Virus record (IMG/VR): IMGVR_UViG_3300046740_000426
Location: 1-41,232 of that record
Source: a virus
DNA: 41,232 bases
Strand: one strand, 5' to 3'
Shown here in pieces: positions 1 through 8,214 of the stretch. The stretch's first letter is position 1. Each line of letters opens with the position of its first letter. The translations under genes and the position numbers were made by a program. Below the pieces are notes generated by a model that did no database searches, was not told the DNA's origin, and saw only the letters and a list, made by a program, of their open reading frames with translations.

Positions 1-93
1 CCTCGCCAAGATCACTGGTACCACTGGCAACCGTTTTTACTAACGCTGCGTTATCCGCCCTTTCCCCGCTCACCCTGCGTATAACTACAGGCG

Positions 94-606
94 GTGACGA
101 TGCCTCGGACGAAGAAGCCCGCGGGCGCCGCCGTCGATCCGCGTAACGGCCGCCGTGCCTCCCTCGCCGCTGTCGCGGGCGGTCGCGTCGATGCGCCGGA
201 CGGCCTGTCGCCGGACTCGCTGGCGCTGTGGGATGCGTACTGGTCGGACGCCGTCTCCACTGTTCAGACGCCTGTCGACCGCGGCGTTCTGACCCGGTGG
301 ATCACCGAGTACGACCGGTACATGCGCACCATCGCCGAAGCCGACCTGGAACCGATCGTGCTGGGCTCGACCGGCCAGCAGGTCGAGAACCCGCTCTACA
401 AGATCGCCTACCGGGCACTGGACGCGGCCGAGCGGTGCGAGCGGCAGATGGGCGTCGGCCCGCTACACCGCTCGGCCCTGGGTATCGCGGTGATCGCCGA
501 GCAGAAGTCCCTGGCCGACATGAACTCGCGATACGGGGGTGGCGGCGATGTCAACCGCAACCCAGGCCCCCGCGCCGACCCACGGATCATCGAAGCCCAG
601 GCCTGA
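94..606 (+). CDS. terS: Small terminase subunit, P27-like
   Basis: A 170-aa protein, predicted to be the DNA-recognition subunit of the packaging motor that hands phage DNA to the large terminase. It has a basic, low-complexity N-terminus (PRTKKPAG), then a helical core beginning at about residue 45 (LSPDSLALWDAYW) and a helical oligomerisation region ending near residue 150. Length and composition fit P27-type small terminases of actinophages. The call rests mainly on position: it directly precedes and overlaps the large terminase by 68 bases in another frame. The start is GTG 94 or ATG 100, two codons later; the sequence does not decide. The 93 bases upstream show no gene. Confidence 0.8.
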   Translation: MTMPRTKKPAGAAVDPRNGRRASLAAVAGGRVDAPDGLSPDSLALWDAYWSDAVSTVQTPVDRGVLTRWITEYDRYMRTIAEADLEPIVLGSTGQQVENPLYKIAYRALDAAERCERQMGVGPLHRSALGIAVIAEQKSLADMNSRYGGGGDVNRNPGPRADPRIIEAQA

Positions 607-2155
607 CCCGGGCTGCCAGGCCTGCGGGTGGAAGCCGGCCGCCGGGGAGCTGTGGCCGTCGCACGGTGACATCGCCGTCGACTGGATCGAGGACAACTGC
701 ATCTGCGGTGAGGGCGACTGGTACGGCAAGCTGATCAGCCTGCGCCCCGACCAGCAGGCGTTCGCGTGGCGCTGGTTCGAGTACTGCCCGCGCTGCCAGG
801 AGTGGCACTACGACGAGGGCCTGCGCGGCGCGGCGACCGGCGACGGGAAGACCCAGTTCATCGCCGCGCTCGCGCTGGTGGAGTTCGCCGGGCCTGACCA
901 GATCGCCATACCGTCGCCGAACATCCCTATCGGTGCGGCGTCGTTCGAGCAGGCCAACCTGTTGTTCACGGCGCTGGCCACGATGTGCGGCGGCCGCGAC
1001 CAGGCCGTGAAGGAGTCGCCGCTGTGCGGCTACTTCGAGGTCTACGACACCGAGATCAAGTTCGCGGACGGACGGCCGGGCCGGGTCTACCGGGTCGCCG
1101 CGGTCGCCGGCACGAACGAGGGCGGCCTGCCGAGCCTGTTCGTCGCCGACGAGCTGCACGAGTGGGGCGAGGAAGGCTCGCGGAAGGCTCGCGTGCACAC
1201 CGTCATCGGTAAGTCGACGAAGAAGCGGCGCACACCTCGAGGTGCCGGCCGCCGGCTGAACCTGTCGACTGCCGGGTTCGACGTGGACCAGTCGCTGCTC
1301 GGCGCGATGTACAAGCTCGGCCGGAAGGCCGAGCGGGATCCGGCGCTGGCCCCGCGGTTCTTGTTCGACTGGCACGAGGCCCCCGACGACCTGAACTACG
1401 ACGTCATCACCGACCGGGAGATCGCCGTCAAGGCGGCGTCCGGGGCGGCCGGCGTGCTGTGGTCGGTCCGGGACCGGGTCAACGAGTGGGGCAAGCCGGG
1501 CGTGCAGCGCCACGAGTGGCTGCGCTACTACGCCAACCGGTGGGTGGACGTCGCCGAGGAATCCTGGCTGGCCGACCACCCGGGCGCGTGGGGCGCGTGC
1601 GAAGGCGAATGGATCTCGGATCCGGATAACCCGTTCGTGGTCGTCGTCGATATGGCGCTCAAGCACGACTCGGTGGCGGTCAGTCGCATCGAGCACCTGC
1701 CCGACGATCGGTACGCGATCACGGCGCGGATCTGGCGGGCCGACTCCGGGCCGATCGACCACCTCGACGTGTTCACCTACATCCGGTCGCTGGCCCGCGG
1801 CGCCGCGTTCCGGGGTGTCGTCTACGACCCGCGGTTCTTCGAACTGCCCGGCAGGATCCTCGAGGACGAGGGAATCCTGGCGATCCAGTTCGACCAGTCG
1901 CCGCAGCGCATGGCCCCGGCGTGCGGGCTGGCCTTCGACCTGATCATCGAGGGCCGCATCGTCCACGACGGCGATATGGAGCTCGGCGCGCACGTGAAGG
2001 CCGCGGTGAAGCGCGAGCAGGACCGCGGTTTCACCCTGTCGAAGGGCAAGAGCAAACGGCATATTGACGCGGCGATCACCTTGTGCATGGGGGTCTGGGT
2101 GCTCAACGACGTGCCCGAGGAGCCCGACATCGAGCCGTGGGCGTACTTCGCATGA
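539..2155 (+). CDS. terL: Large terminase subunit (ATPase-nuclease)
   Basis: A 538-aa packaging ATPase and DNA-cutting nuclease that docks on the portal. The ATPase domain has a deviant Walker A (AATGDGKT, residues 98-105) and a Walker B ending in Asp204-Glu205 (LFVADE). The C-terminal RNase-H-like nuclease supplies three acidic residues in the expected places: Asp371 (VVVVDMALKHD), Asp430 (GVVYDPRFF) and Asp510 (KRHIDAAI). The N-terminus carries Cys pairs (CQAC, CICG, CPRC at residues 26-86) that could bind a metal, seen in many actinophage terminases. The start is GTG 539 or ATG 548. It is followed, with a four-base ATGA overlap, by a small membrane-protein gene. Confidence 0.95.
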   Translation: MAAMSTATQAPAPTHGSSKPRPDPGCQACGWKPAAGELWPSHGDIAVDWIEDNCICGEGDWYGKLISLRPDQQAFAWRWFEYCPRCQEWHYDEGLRGAATGDGKTQFIAALALVEFAGPDQIAIPSPNIPIGAASFEQANLLFTALATMCGGRDQAVKESPLCGYFEVYDTEIKFADGRPGRVYRVAAVAGTNEGGLPSLFVADELHEWGEEGSRKARVHTVIGKSTKKRRTPRGAGRRLNLSTAGFDVDQSLLGAMYKLGRKAERDPALAPRFLFDWHEAPDDLNYDVITDREIAVKAASGAAGVLWSVRDRVNEWGKPGVQRHEWLRYYANRWVDVAEESWLADHPGAWGACEGEWISDPDNPFVVVVDMALKHDSVAVSRIEHLPDDRYAITARIWRADSGPIDHLDVFTYIRSLARGAAFRGVVYDPRFFELPGRILEDEGILAIQFDQSPQRMAPACGLAFDLIIEGRIVHDGDMELGAHVKAAVKREQDRGFTLSKGKSKRHIDAAITLCMGVWVLNDVPEEPDIEPWAYFA

Positions 2156-2367
2156 GCCGCGCCACCATCGCCCGCGCCGGCTACGTAGCCGGCCTGATCG
2201 CCCTGGTCGCCGGCATCTACCTGACCCGTGGCCTCGGCCTCGCCCTCGTCGTGGCCGGCGCGGTCACCGCCCTGTCCTTCCTGCTGCTCTACGACGTCGA
2301 GGGAGGGACTCCGGTTGAACCTCCTGCAGTCGATCCGCCGCGCCGCGTCTTCGATCCGACGTTATGA
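2152..2367 (+). CDS. Small two-helix membrane protein
   Basis: A 71-aa protein starting at ATG 2152, overlapping the terminase stop by four bases. It has two hydrophobic helices, about residues 10-24 (YVAGLIALVAGIYL) and 28-46 (LGLALVVAGAVTALSFLLL), then a proline-rich tail. Its 3' end overlaps the first 53 bases of the portal gene in another frame. No function is recognised. A membrane protein between terminase and portal is uncommon, so it may be a small moron or an exclusion-type protein, but that is conjecture. Confidence 0.65.
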   Translation: MSRATIARAGYVAGLIALVAGIYLTRGLGLALVVAGAVTALSFLLLYDVEGGTPVEPPAVDPPRRVFDPTL

Positions 2368-3709
2368 GGGCGTCGACTTCGCGGCGCAGGACCCTCTCGA
2401 CTTCACCTGGTCGTACGGCGGCAACACCTACTCCGGTGTCCCCGGTGGCTATTCAGGCGCCCGCACGGAGCGGATGGAGACCAACTTCACCGGGATGGTG
2501 GAGGGCGCGTACAAGCGCAACGGCGTCGTCTTCGCCTGCGAGCGGGCCCGGCTGTCCGTCTTCTCCGAGGGCCGGTTCCAGTTTCAGCAGCTGCGTAACG
2601 GGCGGCCGGGCGACATGTTCGGCAACCAGGATCTGGGGTTGCTCGAGCGGCCGTGGCCGAACGGGACGACGCAGGACCTGATGACCCGGCTGTTGCAGGA
2701 CGCCGACCTGGCCGGCAACGCGTTCTGGACGGTCCGCAGCGGCAATCTGCGCAGGATGCGGCCCGACTGGGTGACGATCGTCATGGGCTCAGTGGAAGAC
2801 CCGGACATCCTGCCCGACGACCTGGACGCCGAGCTGCTCGGCTACGGCTACTGGCCCGGCGGCGCGCTGTCCGGCAAGGACCCGATCTTCCTGCTCCCGG
2901 ACGAGGTCGCGCATTTCGCGCCGACCCCGGACCCGCTCGCCCACTACCGCGGCATGTCGTGGATCTCCCCGATCGTGCGGGAGCTCGAGGCAGACAGCGC
3001 GGCGTCCTTGCACAAGCTCGCGTTCTTCCAGAACGGCGCCACCCTGCAAACGGTCGTCTCCTTCAAGGACATGAAGGAAGAGACGTTCGAGCGGTTCATG
3101 AAGAAGATGAACAACGCTCACCAGGGCGCGCAGAACGCCTACAAGACGCTGTATCTCGGCGGCGGCGCCGACGTGACCACGGTCGGCGCCGACATGCGCC
3201 AGCTGGACTTCAAGGTGACCCAGGGCGCCGGAGAGACCCGCATCGCCGCGGCCGCCGGCGTGCACCCGGTCATCGTCGGACTGTCCGAAGGACTGCAGGG
3301 GTCAAGCCTGAACGCGGGCAACTTCGGGGCCGCGCGTCGCCAGTTCGCCGAGGGAACGCTGTCGACGCTCTGGCGCAACGTGGCCGGCTCGCTGGCCACC
3401 CTCGTCCCGGCGCCCCCCGGCTCGCAGCTCGTCGTGGACACCCGCGACATCCCATTCCTGCGCGAGGACCAGCGCGACGCCGCAGCCATCCAGCAGCAGT
3501 ACGGCTCGACCATCGTGTCCCTGGCGACCGGCGGGTTCACCCGCAAATCGGCGATCGCCGCCGTGGTCGCCCAGGACATGACGCTGCTCGAGGAAGACCC
3601 GAACTGGGTGTCCGTGCAGCTTCAGCAGTCCGCCGTGACGCCTCCACCCACGCCCACGCCCGCGGTCAACGGCAACAAGCCCAGCATTCCCGCGCCCGCG
3701 GGCACGTAG
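2315..3709 (+). CDS. Portal protein, HK97 type
   Basis: A 464-aa portal protein, predicted to form the dodecameric ring at one capsid vertex through which DNA enters and leaves. The start chosen is TTG 2315, because GGGAGGGA lies at 2301-2308 at ideal spacing and the product then begins LNLLQSIRRAASS, a typical portal N-terminus; an upstream in-frame start would run through the membrane-protein gene. Portal-like segments include the wing region YKRNGVVFACERARLSVF, the stem region near WISPIVRELEADSAASLHK, and GVHPVIVGLSEGLQGSS, followed by a Pro-rich C-terminus. It sits between terminase and protease, as in HK97-like genomes. Confidence 0.93.
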   Translation: MNLLQSIRRAASSIRRYEGVDFAAQDPLDFTWSYGGNTYSGVPGGYSGARTERMETNFTGMVEGAYKRNGVVFACERARLSVFSEGRFQFQQLRNGRPGDMFGNQDLGLLERPWPNGTTQDLMTRLLQDADLAGNAFWTVRSGNLRRMRPDWVTIVMGSVEDPDILPDDLDAELLGYGYWPGGALSGKDPIFLLPDEVAHFAPTPDPLAHYRGMSWISPIVRELEADSAASLHKLAFFQNGATLQTVVSFKDMKEETFERFMKKMNNAHQGAQNAYKTLYLGGGADVTTVGADMRQLDFKVTQGAGETRIAAAAGVHPVIVGLSEGLQGSSLNAGNFGAARRQFAEGTLSTLWRNVAGSLATLVPAPPGSQLVVDTRDIPFLREDQRDAAAIQQQYGSTIVSLATGGFTRKSAIAAVVAQDMTLLEEDPNWVSVQLQQSAVTPPPTPTPAVNGNKPSIPAPAGT

Positions 3710-3721
3710 GAAGGCGATCTG

Positions 3722-4540
3722 ATGGTGGCCAGCACCGAGGAGTACGACCTGCCGATGTCCGGCATCATCCATCGGACCGTGCCGCTGGCGGACATCTCCG
3801 TCAAGCCGGGTCGCACCGTCGAGGCGTACCTGGCGGTGTTCGACACCGAGGCGGAGATCCGCGACGGCCAGGGCCACTACAAGGAGACCATCGACGGGTC
3901 GGCGTTCAACAAGGCGATCTCCGACGCGCGACCCCAGGGCTCCCGCGCGGGCTGGAAGACGTCGGTCTACTACAACCACGCGATGACGCCGTACGGGACG
4001 CCCAGCGAGCGCTGGTCCGCCCCGGTCGCGGTCACCCGCAACCTGGTCGTCGAGCCCCGCGGCGTGATCGCGACCGACCACTACATGGAGACCCCCGAAG
4101 GCGACCATGCGCTGGAGCTGGTGCGCGCCGGCGCGGTGAAGGGCTATTCCTTCACGGGTCGGCTTGTCCGCTCCAGTCCGAACCTTGTTCCGGGCCGAGG
4201 ATTCCGCCCTAGCGGCGGTGTTCTGCCCGTCGTGCGCCGCCTCGAGCTCGGCCTGTCGGAGTACGGGCCGACCCCGGAGCCCGCCTACGAGACGGCCGGC
4301 GTGCTCGGCGTCCGGGCCGACTTCGCCCAACTGCTCGCCGCCAACGGGTTCACCGTCGAACAGGCGATGCGCCTTCTCCCACTTCTGTCCGCCACTCCCG
4401 ACGCGGAGCCGGCGGACAGCGACACCTCCGAAACCTCGGAGGCCGTCGCCGTAGAGCCGCTCATCGAGCACTCGGATCGGCAGTCACCGTTCGCGCGTCG
4501 CCTTCAGGTGGCGCTGACCGCCAGAGGAATGCGCAGATGA
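3722..4540 (+). CDS. Prohead maturation protease (HK97 family)
   Basis: A 272-aa serine protease predicted to cut scaffold or delta-domain sequences during capsid maturation. The fold motifs are visible: YLAVFDTE (residues 36-43), a catalytic His86 in VYYNHAMTP, and a catalytic Ser143 in VKGYSFTGR. A variable acidic and helical C-terminal tail after about residue 205 could act as scaffold or capsid-targeting segment. A GGAAGG ribosome site precedes ATG 3722. The stop overlaps the capsid start by four bases (ATGA, 4537-4540), implying coupled translation. Confidence 0.92.
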   Translation: MVASTEEYDLPMSGIIHRTVPLADISVKPGRTVEAYLAVFDTEAEIRDGQGHYKETIDGSAFNKAISDARPQGSRAGWKTSVYYNHAMTPYGTPSERWSAPVAVTRNLVVEPRGVIATDHYMETPEGDHALELVRAGAVKGYSFTGRLVRSSPNLVPGRGFRPSGGVLPVVRRLELGLSEYGPTPEPAYETAGVLGVRADFAQLLAANGFTVEQAMRLLPLLSATPDAEPADSDTSETSEAVAVEPLIEHSDRQSPFARRLQVALTARGMRR

Positions 4541-5904
4541 TGAAGCTGCAGGACATCCTCGACCGGCAGACGGCCGTCCGCGCCGAGCTGCTCGAGATCG
4601 AGAAGAAGGACGACCGCACCGAGGAGGACGAGGCCTACACCGACACCCTGCTCACCGAGTGGGATGACCTGGAGGAGCAGCGCAAGCCGCTCGCCTCGCG
4701 GATGGAACGCCTCGACGCCGTCCGCTATGCGGCCAAGGACGAGCGGAAGGTCGAGAAGACCACGCCCGACCTGGTCGTCAGCCGCGACATGGACCCGTTC
4801 CAGGATCTGGACGCGGTCCGCTCGAAGATGATCCACCGCTCCGACATGATCGCCCGCGCGCAGACCGCCATCGAGCGCTGCAACCGGGTCGGCCAGATGA
4901 ACAGCGATTTCGCCGAGGCCGCGACCGTCAAGGTTCAGCAGGACCCGGGTATCGCCCGGCACCTGCTGCTGACCGGCTCGGACGAGTACCAGAAGGCGTT
5001 CCAGGCATACGTGGAGGACCCGGAAGGCCAGGCCTCGCGTGCGGCGCTGTCGCTGACCCTGGCCAACGGCGGCTACATGCTGCCGTTCGTCCTGGACCCG
5101 ACGATCGTGCTGACCAACTCCGCCTCGGCGAACCCGTGGCGGCGCATCTCCAACATCAAGCAGACCACGTCGAACACGTGGAACGGCGTCACCTCTGCCG
5201 GCGTCAACGCGGCGTGGCTCGCTGAGCAGACGATCGTCACGGACAACACCCCGACGGTCGGCAACATCCAGATCACGCCGCAGAAGGCCGCGGCATGGGT
5301 GTTCGGCTCGTACGAGGTCCTGGCCGACACCGACTTCGCCAACCAGTTGCCGATGCTGCTCGGCGACGCGAAGGACCGCCTCGAGGAGGCGGCGTTCGCG
5401 ACCGGCCCGGGTACGACCACCCCGACCGGCGTCATCACCGGCGCGACGACCGTGTACACCACGGCCACCACGCTGGTGTACGCCCTGGCCGACGTGTACG
5501 GCATCCAGGCCGCGCTGCCGGCCCGCTTCCGGACCTCACCGTCGGTGGCGTGGGCGATGAACGTGGCCTACATCAACCGGACCCGGCAGTTCGACACCGC
5601 CGGCGGCGCGAGCTTCTGGACGAACCTCGGCAAGGGCCAGCCGGAGACGCTGCTCGGCGCCCCGATCTACGAGTCGACGACGATGGCGGGTGTTGCGCCC
5701 GCGGTCGGCACGCTGATGGCCGTGTTCGGCGACTTCAGCAACTACTACATCGTCGACCGCGTCGGGGTGAGCCTCATGTACGAGCCCATGGTCAAGGGCA
5801 CGGGCGGCATCCTCCCGAACGGCCAGGCCGGCTGGTACATGTTTTGGCGTGTTGGAGCCGGTGTGTCCACACCTAACGCCTTCCGGGTCCTCAAGGGAGC
5901 CTGA
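4537..5904 (+). CDS. Major capsid protein, HK97 fold
   Basis: A 455-aa major capsid protein. Residues 1 to about 75 form a charged heptad-rich coiled coil (LQDILDRQTAVRAELLEIEK), typical of a cleavable delta/scaffold domain removed by the preceding protease. The mature shell domain includes NANGGYMLPF-type and WLAEQTIVTDNTPTVGNI segments characteristic of the HK97 fold in actinophages, plus the ATGPGTTTPTGVI loop. The gene is followed at once by a perfect 15-bp hairpin. No chain-mail crosslinking can be judged from sequence. Confidence 0.95.
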   Translation: MMKLQDILDRQTAVRAELLEIEKKDDRTEEDEAYTDTLLTEWDDLEEQRKPLASRMERLDAVRYAAKDERKVEKTTPDLVVSRDMDPFQDLDAVRSKMIHRSDMIARAQTAIERCNRVGQMNSDFAEAATVKVQQDPGIARHLLLTGSDEYQKAFQAYVEDPEGQASRAALSLTLANGGYMLPFVLDPTIVLTNSASANPWRRISNIKQTTSNTWNGVTSAGVNAAWLAEQTIVTDNTPTVGNIQITPQKAAAWVFGSYEVLADTDFANQLPMLLGDAKDRLEEAAFATGPGTTTPTGVITGATTVYTTATTLVYALADVYGIQAALPARFRTSPSVAWAMNVAYINRTRQFDTAGGASFWTNLGKGQPETLLGAPIYESTTMAGVAPAVGTLMAVFGDFSNYYIVDRVGVSLMYEPMVKGTGGILPNGQAGWYMFWRVGAGVSTPNAFRVLKGA

Positions 5905-5920
5905 CTCCAGAACGCTTTCA

Positions 5921-5960
5921 CGGGAAATGCCCGGCGCTTTTGCGTGCCGGGCATTTCCCG
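5921..5960 (+). terminator. Hairpin terminator after the capsid gene
   Basis: A perfect 15-bp inverted repeat (5921-5935 with 5946-5960, arm CGGGAAATGCCCGGC) around a 10-nt loop, 16 bases after the capsid stop. It lacks a long U tract, as is common in high-GC hosts. It probably lowers read-through from capsid into downstream genes or protects the abundant capsid mRNA 3' end. Confidence 0.75.
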
Positions 5961-6008
5961 TTCAAGAAAAGAAATGCAACCGCTTCTCATTGAGAGGAAG
6001 GCCGCGGC

Positions 6009-6203
6009 ATGAAGCAGGCCATCGAGTCGTTTTTCATCGCCGACGGCGAGGGGGGCGAGACGTTCGTGCCCAAGGGCAAGGTCCTGCCCGACAACCATCC
6101 GCACGCGACTGGCGCGCCGCTGCAGTTCGCGGACCTCGCCCTGGACGAGGTGCCGGCCGCCCCCGCGAAGCGCACCGGACTGGGTCGGCCGAAGGCGTCC
6201 TGA
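6009..6203 (+). CDS. Small hypothetical protein after capsid
   Basis: A 64-aa protein from ATG 6009 with a good GAGAGGAAGG site just upstream. It reads like the short actinophage proteins next to the capsid that contain a beta-strand module for something entered 'through' or 'with' a key (AIESFFIADGEGGETFVPKGKVLPDNHP) but of unknown function. Its stop overlaps the next start (TGATG at 6201-6205). A minor head component is possible. Confidence 0.7.
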   Translation: MKQAIESFFIADGEGGETFVPKGKVLPDNHPHATGAPLQFADLALDEVPAAPAKRTGLGRPKAS

Positions 6204-6535
6204 TGGCGACCCTGCCCGGCTACCGCGTCTTCCAGACCATCACGCCGGCGACGACTGGCGCGTCCCCCATCGTCTCGCCGTTCATCGACACCACCGGGTA
6301 CACGAACCTCGCCGTGTCGTATTTCGCGGCGAACTCGACCGGCGCCACCGCAGTGACCGTCGAGGGCAGCTTCGACGGCACCACGCAGGACACGGACATG
6401 ACCTATGCGGCGCTGACGTCCAGCGCCACCGCTATCGCCGTGGTTCCGCTGCTGCATCCCTACTTCCGGGTGCGGATCGTGCAGACCACGGCGAACGCGA
6501 CCACCACCAAGATCTGCATGCAATCGAGGGCGTGA
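6203..6535 (+). CDS. Probable virion beta-sandwich protein
   Basis: A 110-aa protein from ATG 6203. Alternating Thr/Ala-rich strands (SPFIDTTGYTNLAVSYFA, TAVTVEGSFDGTT) and an absence of charged helices suggest a small beta-sandwich, the usual architecture of capsid decoration or head-fibre proteins. Position just after the capsid supports a decoration role. No family is recognised with confidence. Confidence 0.72.
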   Translation: MATLPGYRVFQTITPATTGASPIVSPFIDTTGYTNLAVSYFAANSTGATAVTVEGSFDGTTQDTDMTYAALTSSATAIAVVPLLHPYFRVRIVQTTANATTTKICMQSRA

Positions 6536-6795
6536 TGGCTGACTACGGAATTCAGACGACGCCGGACGGTGTCGGTGCGGTGAATGCGCGGATGGCGCCG
6601 ACGGTGCCGATGTCCGTGGAGCAGGCGATGGCCTACATGCAGACCCGGCAGTCCGACACGTACGACCAGGGATCGACCATCGGAGAATCGATGGAGGTGC
6701 CGGATCCGGTGTCGATGTGCGGCAACGAACCGATGGACCCGGACGCCGCGATGGACGCCTCCGGGCACGAGCCGATGGGAACGATGGACACGTGA
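6532..6795 (+). CDS. Met/Asp-rich small protein
   Basis: An 87-aa acidic protein, GTG 6532 or ATG 6535, overlapping the preceding stop. It is striking for its methionine content and repeated PMD/AMD/PMG motifs (NEPMDPDAAMDASGHEPMGT). It looks largely disordered. No function is recognised. It is co-translated with the neighbouring small genes, so a structural or assembly role is possible. Confidence 0.65.
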   Translation: MMADYGIQTTPDGVGAVNARMAPTVPMSVEQAMAYMQTRQSDTYDQGSTIGESMEVPDPVSMCGNEPMDPDAAMDASGHEPMGTMDT

Positions 6796-6986
6796 GCCAG
6801 CCGACCTCGAACATGGAACCGACCCGCCTGCCGCCGACCGACGGCATGACCCCGCTCGACTACGGCCAGCAGATGTACATCCCGGACGTCCAGCCGATGG
6901 TCGATCTGAACGTGCCGATCCCGGCGGTCGGCACGGTCGACAGCGCGGAGGGGTCTCCGATCGGCGGCCCGTTCCTCAACGGGTGA
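6792..6986 (+). CDS. Small hypothetical protein
   Basis: A 64-aa protein from GTG 6792 (GTGA overlap with the previous gene). Like its neighbour it is proline- and methionine-rich (TPLDYGQQMYIPDVQPM), which suggests the two may be diverged relatives or partners. Disordered, with no recognised family. The stop overlaps the glycosyltransferase start by four bases. Confidence 0.6.
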   Translation: MSQPTSNMEPTRLPPTDGMTPLDYGQQMYIPDVQPMVDLNVPIPAVGTVDSAEGSPIGGPFLNG

Positions 6987-7648
6987 GCCCGGCCGCGGTA
7001 GCCGGGTATGTGCATCCCGGCACGGTACGCGCGGAGTTCATGACCTCGCTGCTGGGCGTGCTGCGCCGCGGTGAGACCCGCCTCGACGAGGTGCTCGCGG
7101 TGCGGTCGGGGCCGAACATCGCTGCGGCCCGGAACCTGATCGTCGAGCGGTTCCTCACGGAGCAGAGGGCTCCGTGGCTGTGGATGCTCGACACGGACAT
7201 GGTGTTCGCCGCAGACACCCTCGACCGGCTGGTCGCCGCCGCGGACAGCCGGGACCGGCCGATCCTGGGCGCCCTGTGCTACCAGGAGACCGACGACGGG
7301 CAGGTCCGGCCGACCATGTACGAGCTGGTCGAGGGCCCGGCGTTCGCCTGGTATCAGCAGTGGCCGGACGACAAGGCTGTGCCCGTCGCGGCCACCGGCG
7401 CCGCGTGCCTGCTGATGCACCGCACCGCGCTGGAGAACATCGCCAGCCGTAACCGGTCCAGGGACACCCCGTGGCCCTGGTTCAAGGAGACCGAGTTCGG
7501 CGGCCGGCGCATCGGCGAGGATCTGGCGTTCTGCCTGCGCGCGGGTGTCGCCCGGATCCCCGTGCACGTTCATACCGGAATCCGAGTGGGACATGTCAAA
7601 TCGACGGTGATCGGGGGCGATGGCGGTGCCATACCCGACGCCCGCTGA
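6983..7648 (+). CDS. GT-A-like glycosyltransferase
   Basis: A 221-aa protein from GTG 6983 resembling GT-A glycosyltransferases. It has a nucleotide-sugar-binding start (VRSGPNIAAARNLIVERFL, residues 40-58), a DxD metal motif at Asp70-Thr-Asp72 after hydrophobic WLWML, a GEDLAFCLRAG acidic motif (Glu179-Asp180) where the catalytic base usually lies, and a C-terminal His204 in RVGHV. Placement inside the virion operon suggests it glycosylates capsid or fibre proteins, as shown for some mycobacteriophages. The donor sugar and target are unknown. The 3' end overlaps the connector gene by 29 bases. Confidence 0.82.
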   Translation: MSPAAVAGYVHPGTVRAEFMTSLLGVLRRGETRLDEVLAVRSGPNIAAARNLIVERFLTEQRAPWLWMLDTDMVFAADTLDRLVAAADSRDRPILGALCYQETDDGQVRPTMYELVEGPAFAWYQQWPDDKAVPVAATGAACLLMHRTALENIASRNRSRDTPWPWFKETEFGGRRIGEDLAFCLRAGVARIPVHVHTGIRVGHVKSTVIGGDGGAIPDAR

Positions 7649-8171
7649 TCTGGCTTCGTTCCTCAAGTACGACGTCGACACGGCCACGGCAACGCTGGAC
7701 CTGGCCAAGATCACGGCCCTGTTCGAGGCGCGGGCGAAGTCCCACTGGGGCGGCACCCTGTCGACGACGTACAGCAAGCCCGGCTCCGGCTGCGCCGAGA
7801 TCATCATGCCGTTCGCCCCGTTGGTGAGCGTCGCGCAGGTCCGGCTCAAAGGCGTCGTGCTGACCGCCGGCACGGACTACACGGTCATCGAGCAGTCGCT
7901 GTACCGGCGTAACGGCTGGGGCCGCTGGTCGGCGTTCCCGCCGGATCTGGTCGAGGTCGATTACACCTACGGCTACGCCACGGTCACCGACGACGTGGCC
8001 GGCGCCGTGCTGGAGTCCGCGGGCGCCGCGTACTCGTCGCCGGACATCAGCATCCTGTCCGAGGCGGTCGACGACTACTCGGTGAAGTCCGCGCCGCGCA
8101 CCGGCGGCATGTCGCTGTCCGAGTCTGCCGCGGCGCTGGCCGACTGGTACGCCGGCCCGCTCGTCGGCTGA
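7620..8171 (+). CDS. Head-tail connector/adaptor protein
   Basis: A 183-aa protein resembling gp6/gp15-type adaptors that sit below the portal. The N-terminal helical half (PTPADLASFLKYDVDTATA) is followed by the typical central beta segment (PFAPLVSVAQVRLKGVVL, YTVIEQSLYRR) and WSAFPPDLVEVDYTYGY, then a C-terminal helix. It starts at ATG 7620 inside the end of the glycosyltransferase. Unusually, the other connectors do not follow directly; a 4.8-kb fibre-like island separates them. Confidence 0.85.
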   Translation: MAVPYPTPADLASFLKYDVDTATATLDLAKITALFEARAKSHWGGTLSTTYSKPGSGCAEIIMPFAPLVSVAQVRLKGVVLTAGTDYTVIEQSLYRRNGWGRWSAFPPDLVEVDYTYGYATVTDDVAGAVLESAGAAYSSPDISILSEAVDDYSVKSAPRTGGMSLSESAAALADWYAGPLVG

Positions 8172-8214
8172 TCCGCGAGCCTTTCTCCACCCCCATCGAA
8201 CGGAGGTCTGAGCC

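Noticed and set aside
1-93. cos or pac site at the left end
   Set aside because: An 8-bp palindrome TGGTACCA (16-23) is present, but nothing identifies a packaging site.
587-2062. Long minus-strand reading frame opposite the large terminase
   Set aside because: High-GC shadow: Arg/Pro/Val-rich, no domain, and the plus strand carries a complete terminase.
2653-4212. 519-codon plus-strand frame across portal and protease
   Set aside because: Arg/Gly-rich shadow frame with no motif; two well-supported genes occupy the other frame.
3302-4471. 389-codon minus-strand frame
   Set aside because: Shadow of portal/protease; no ribosome site or family match.
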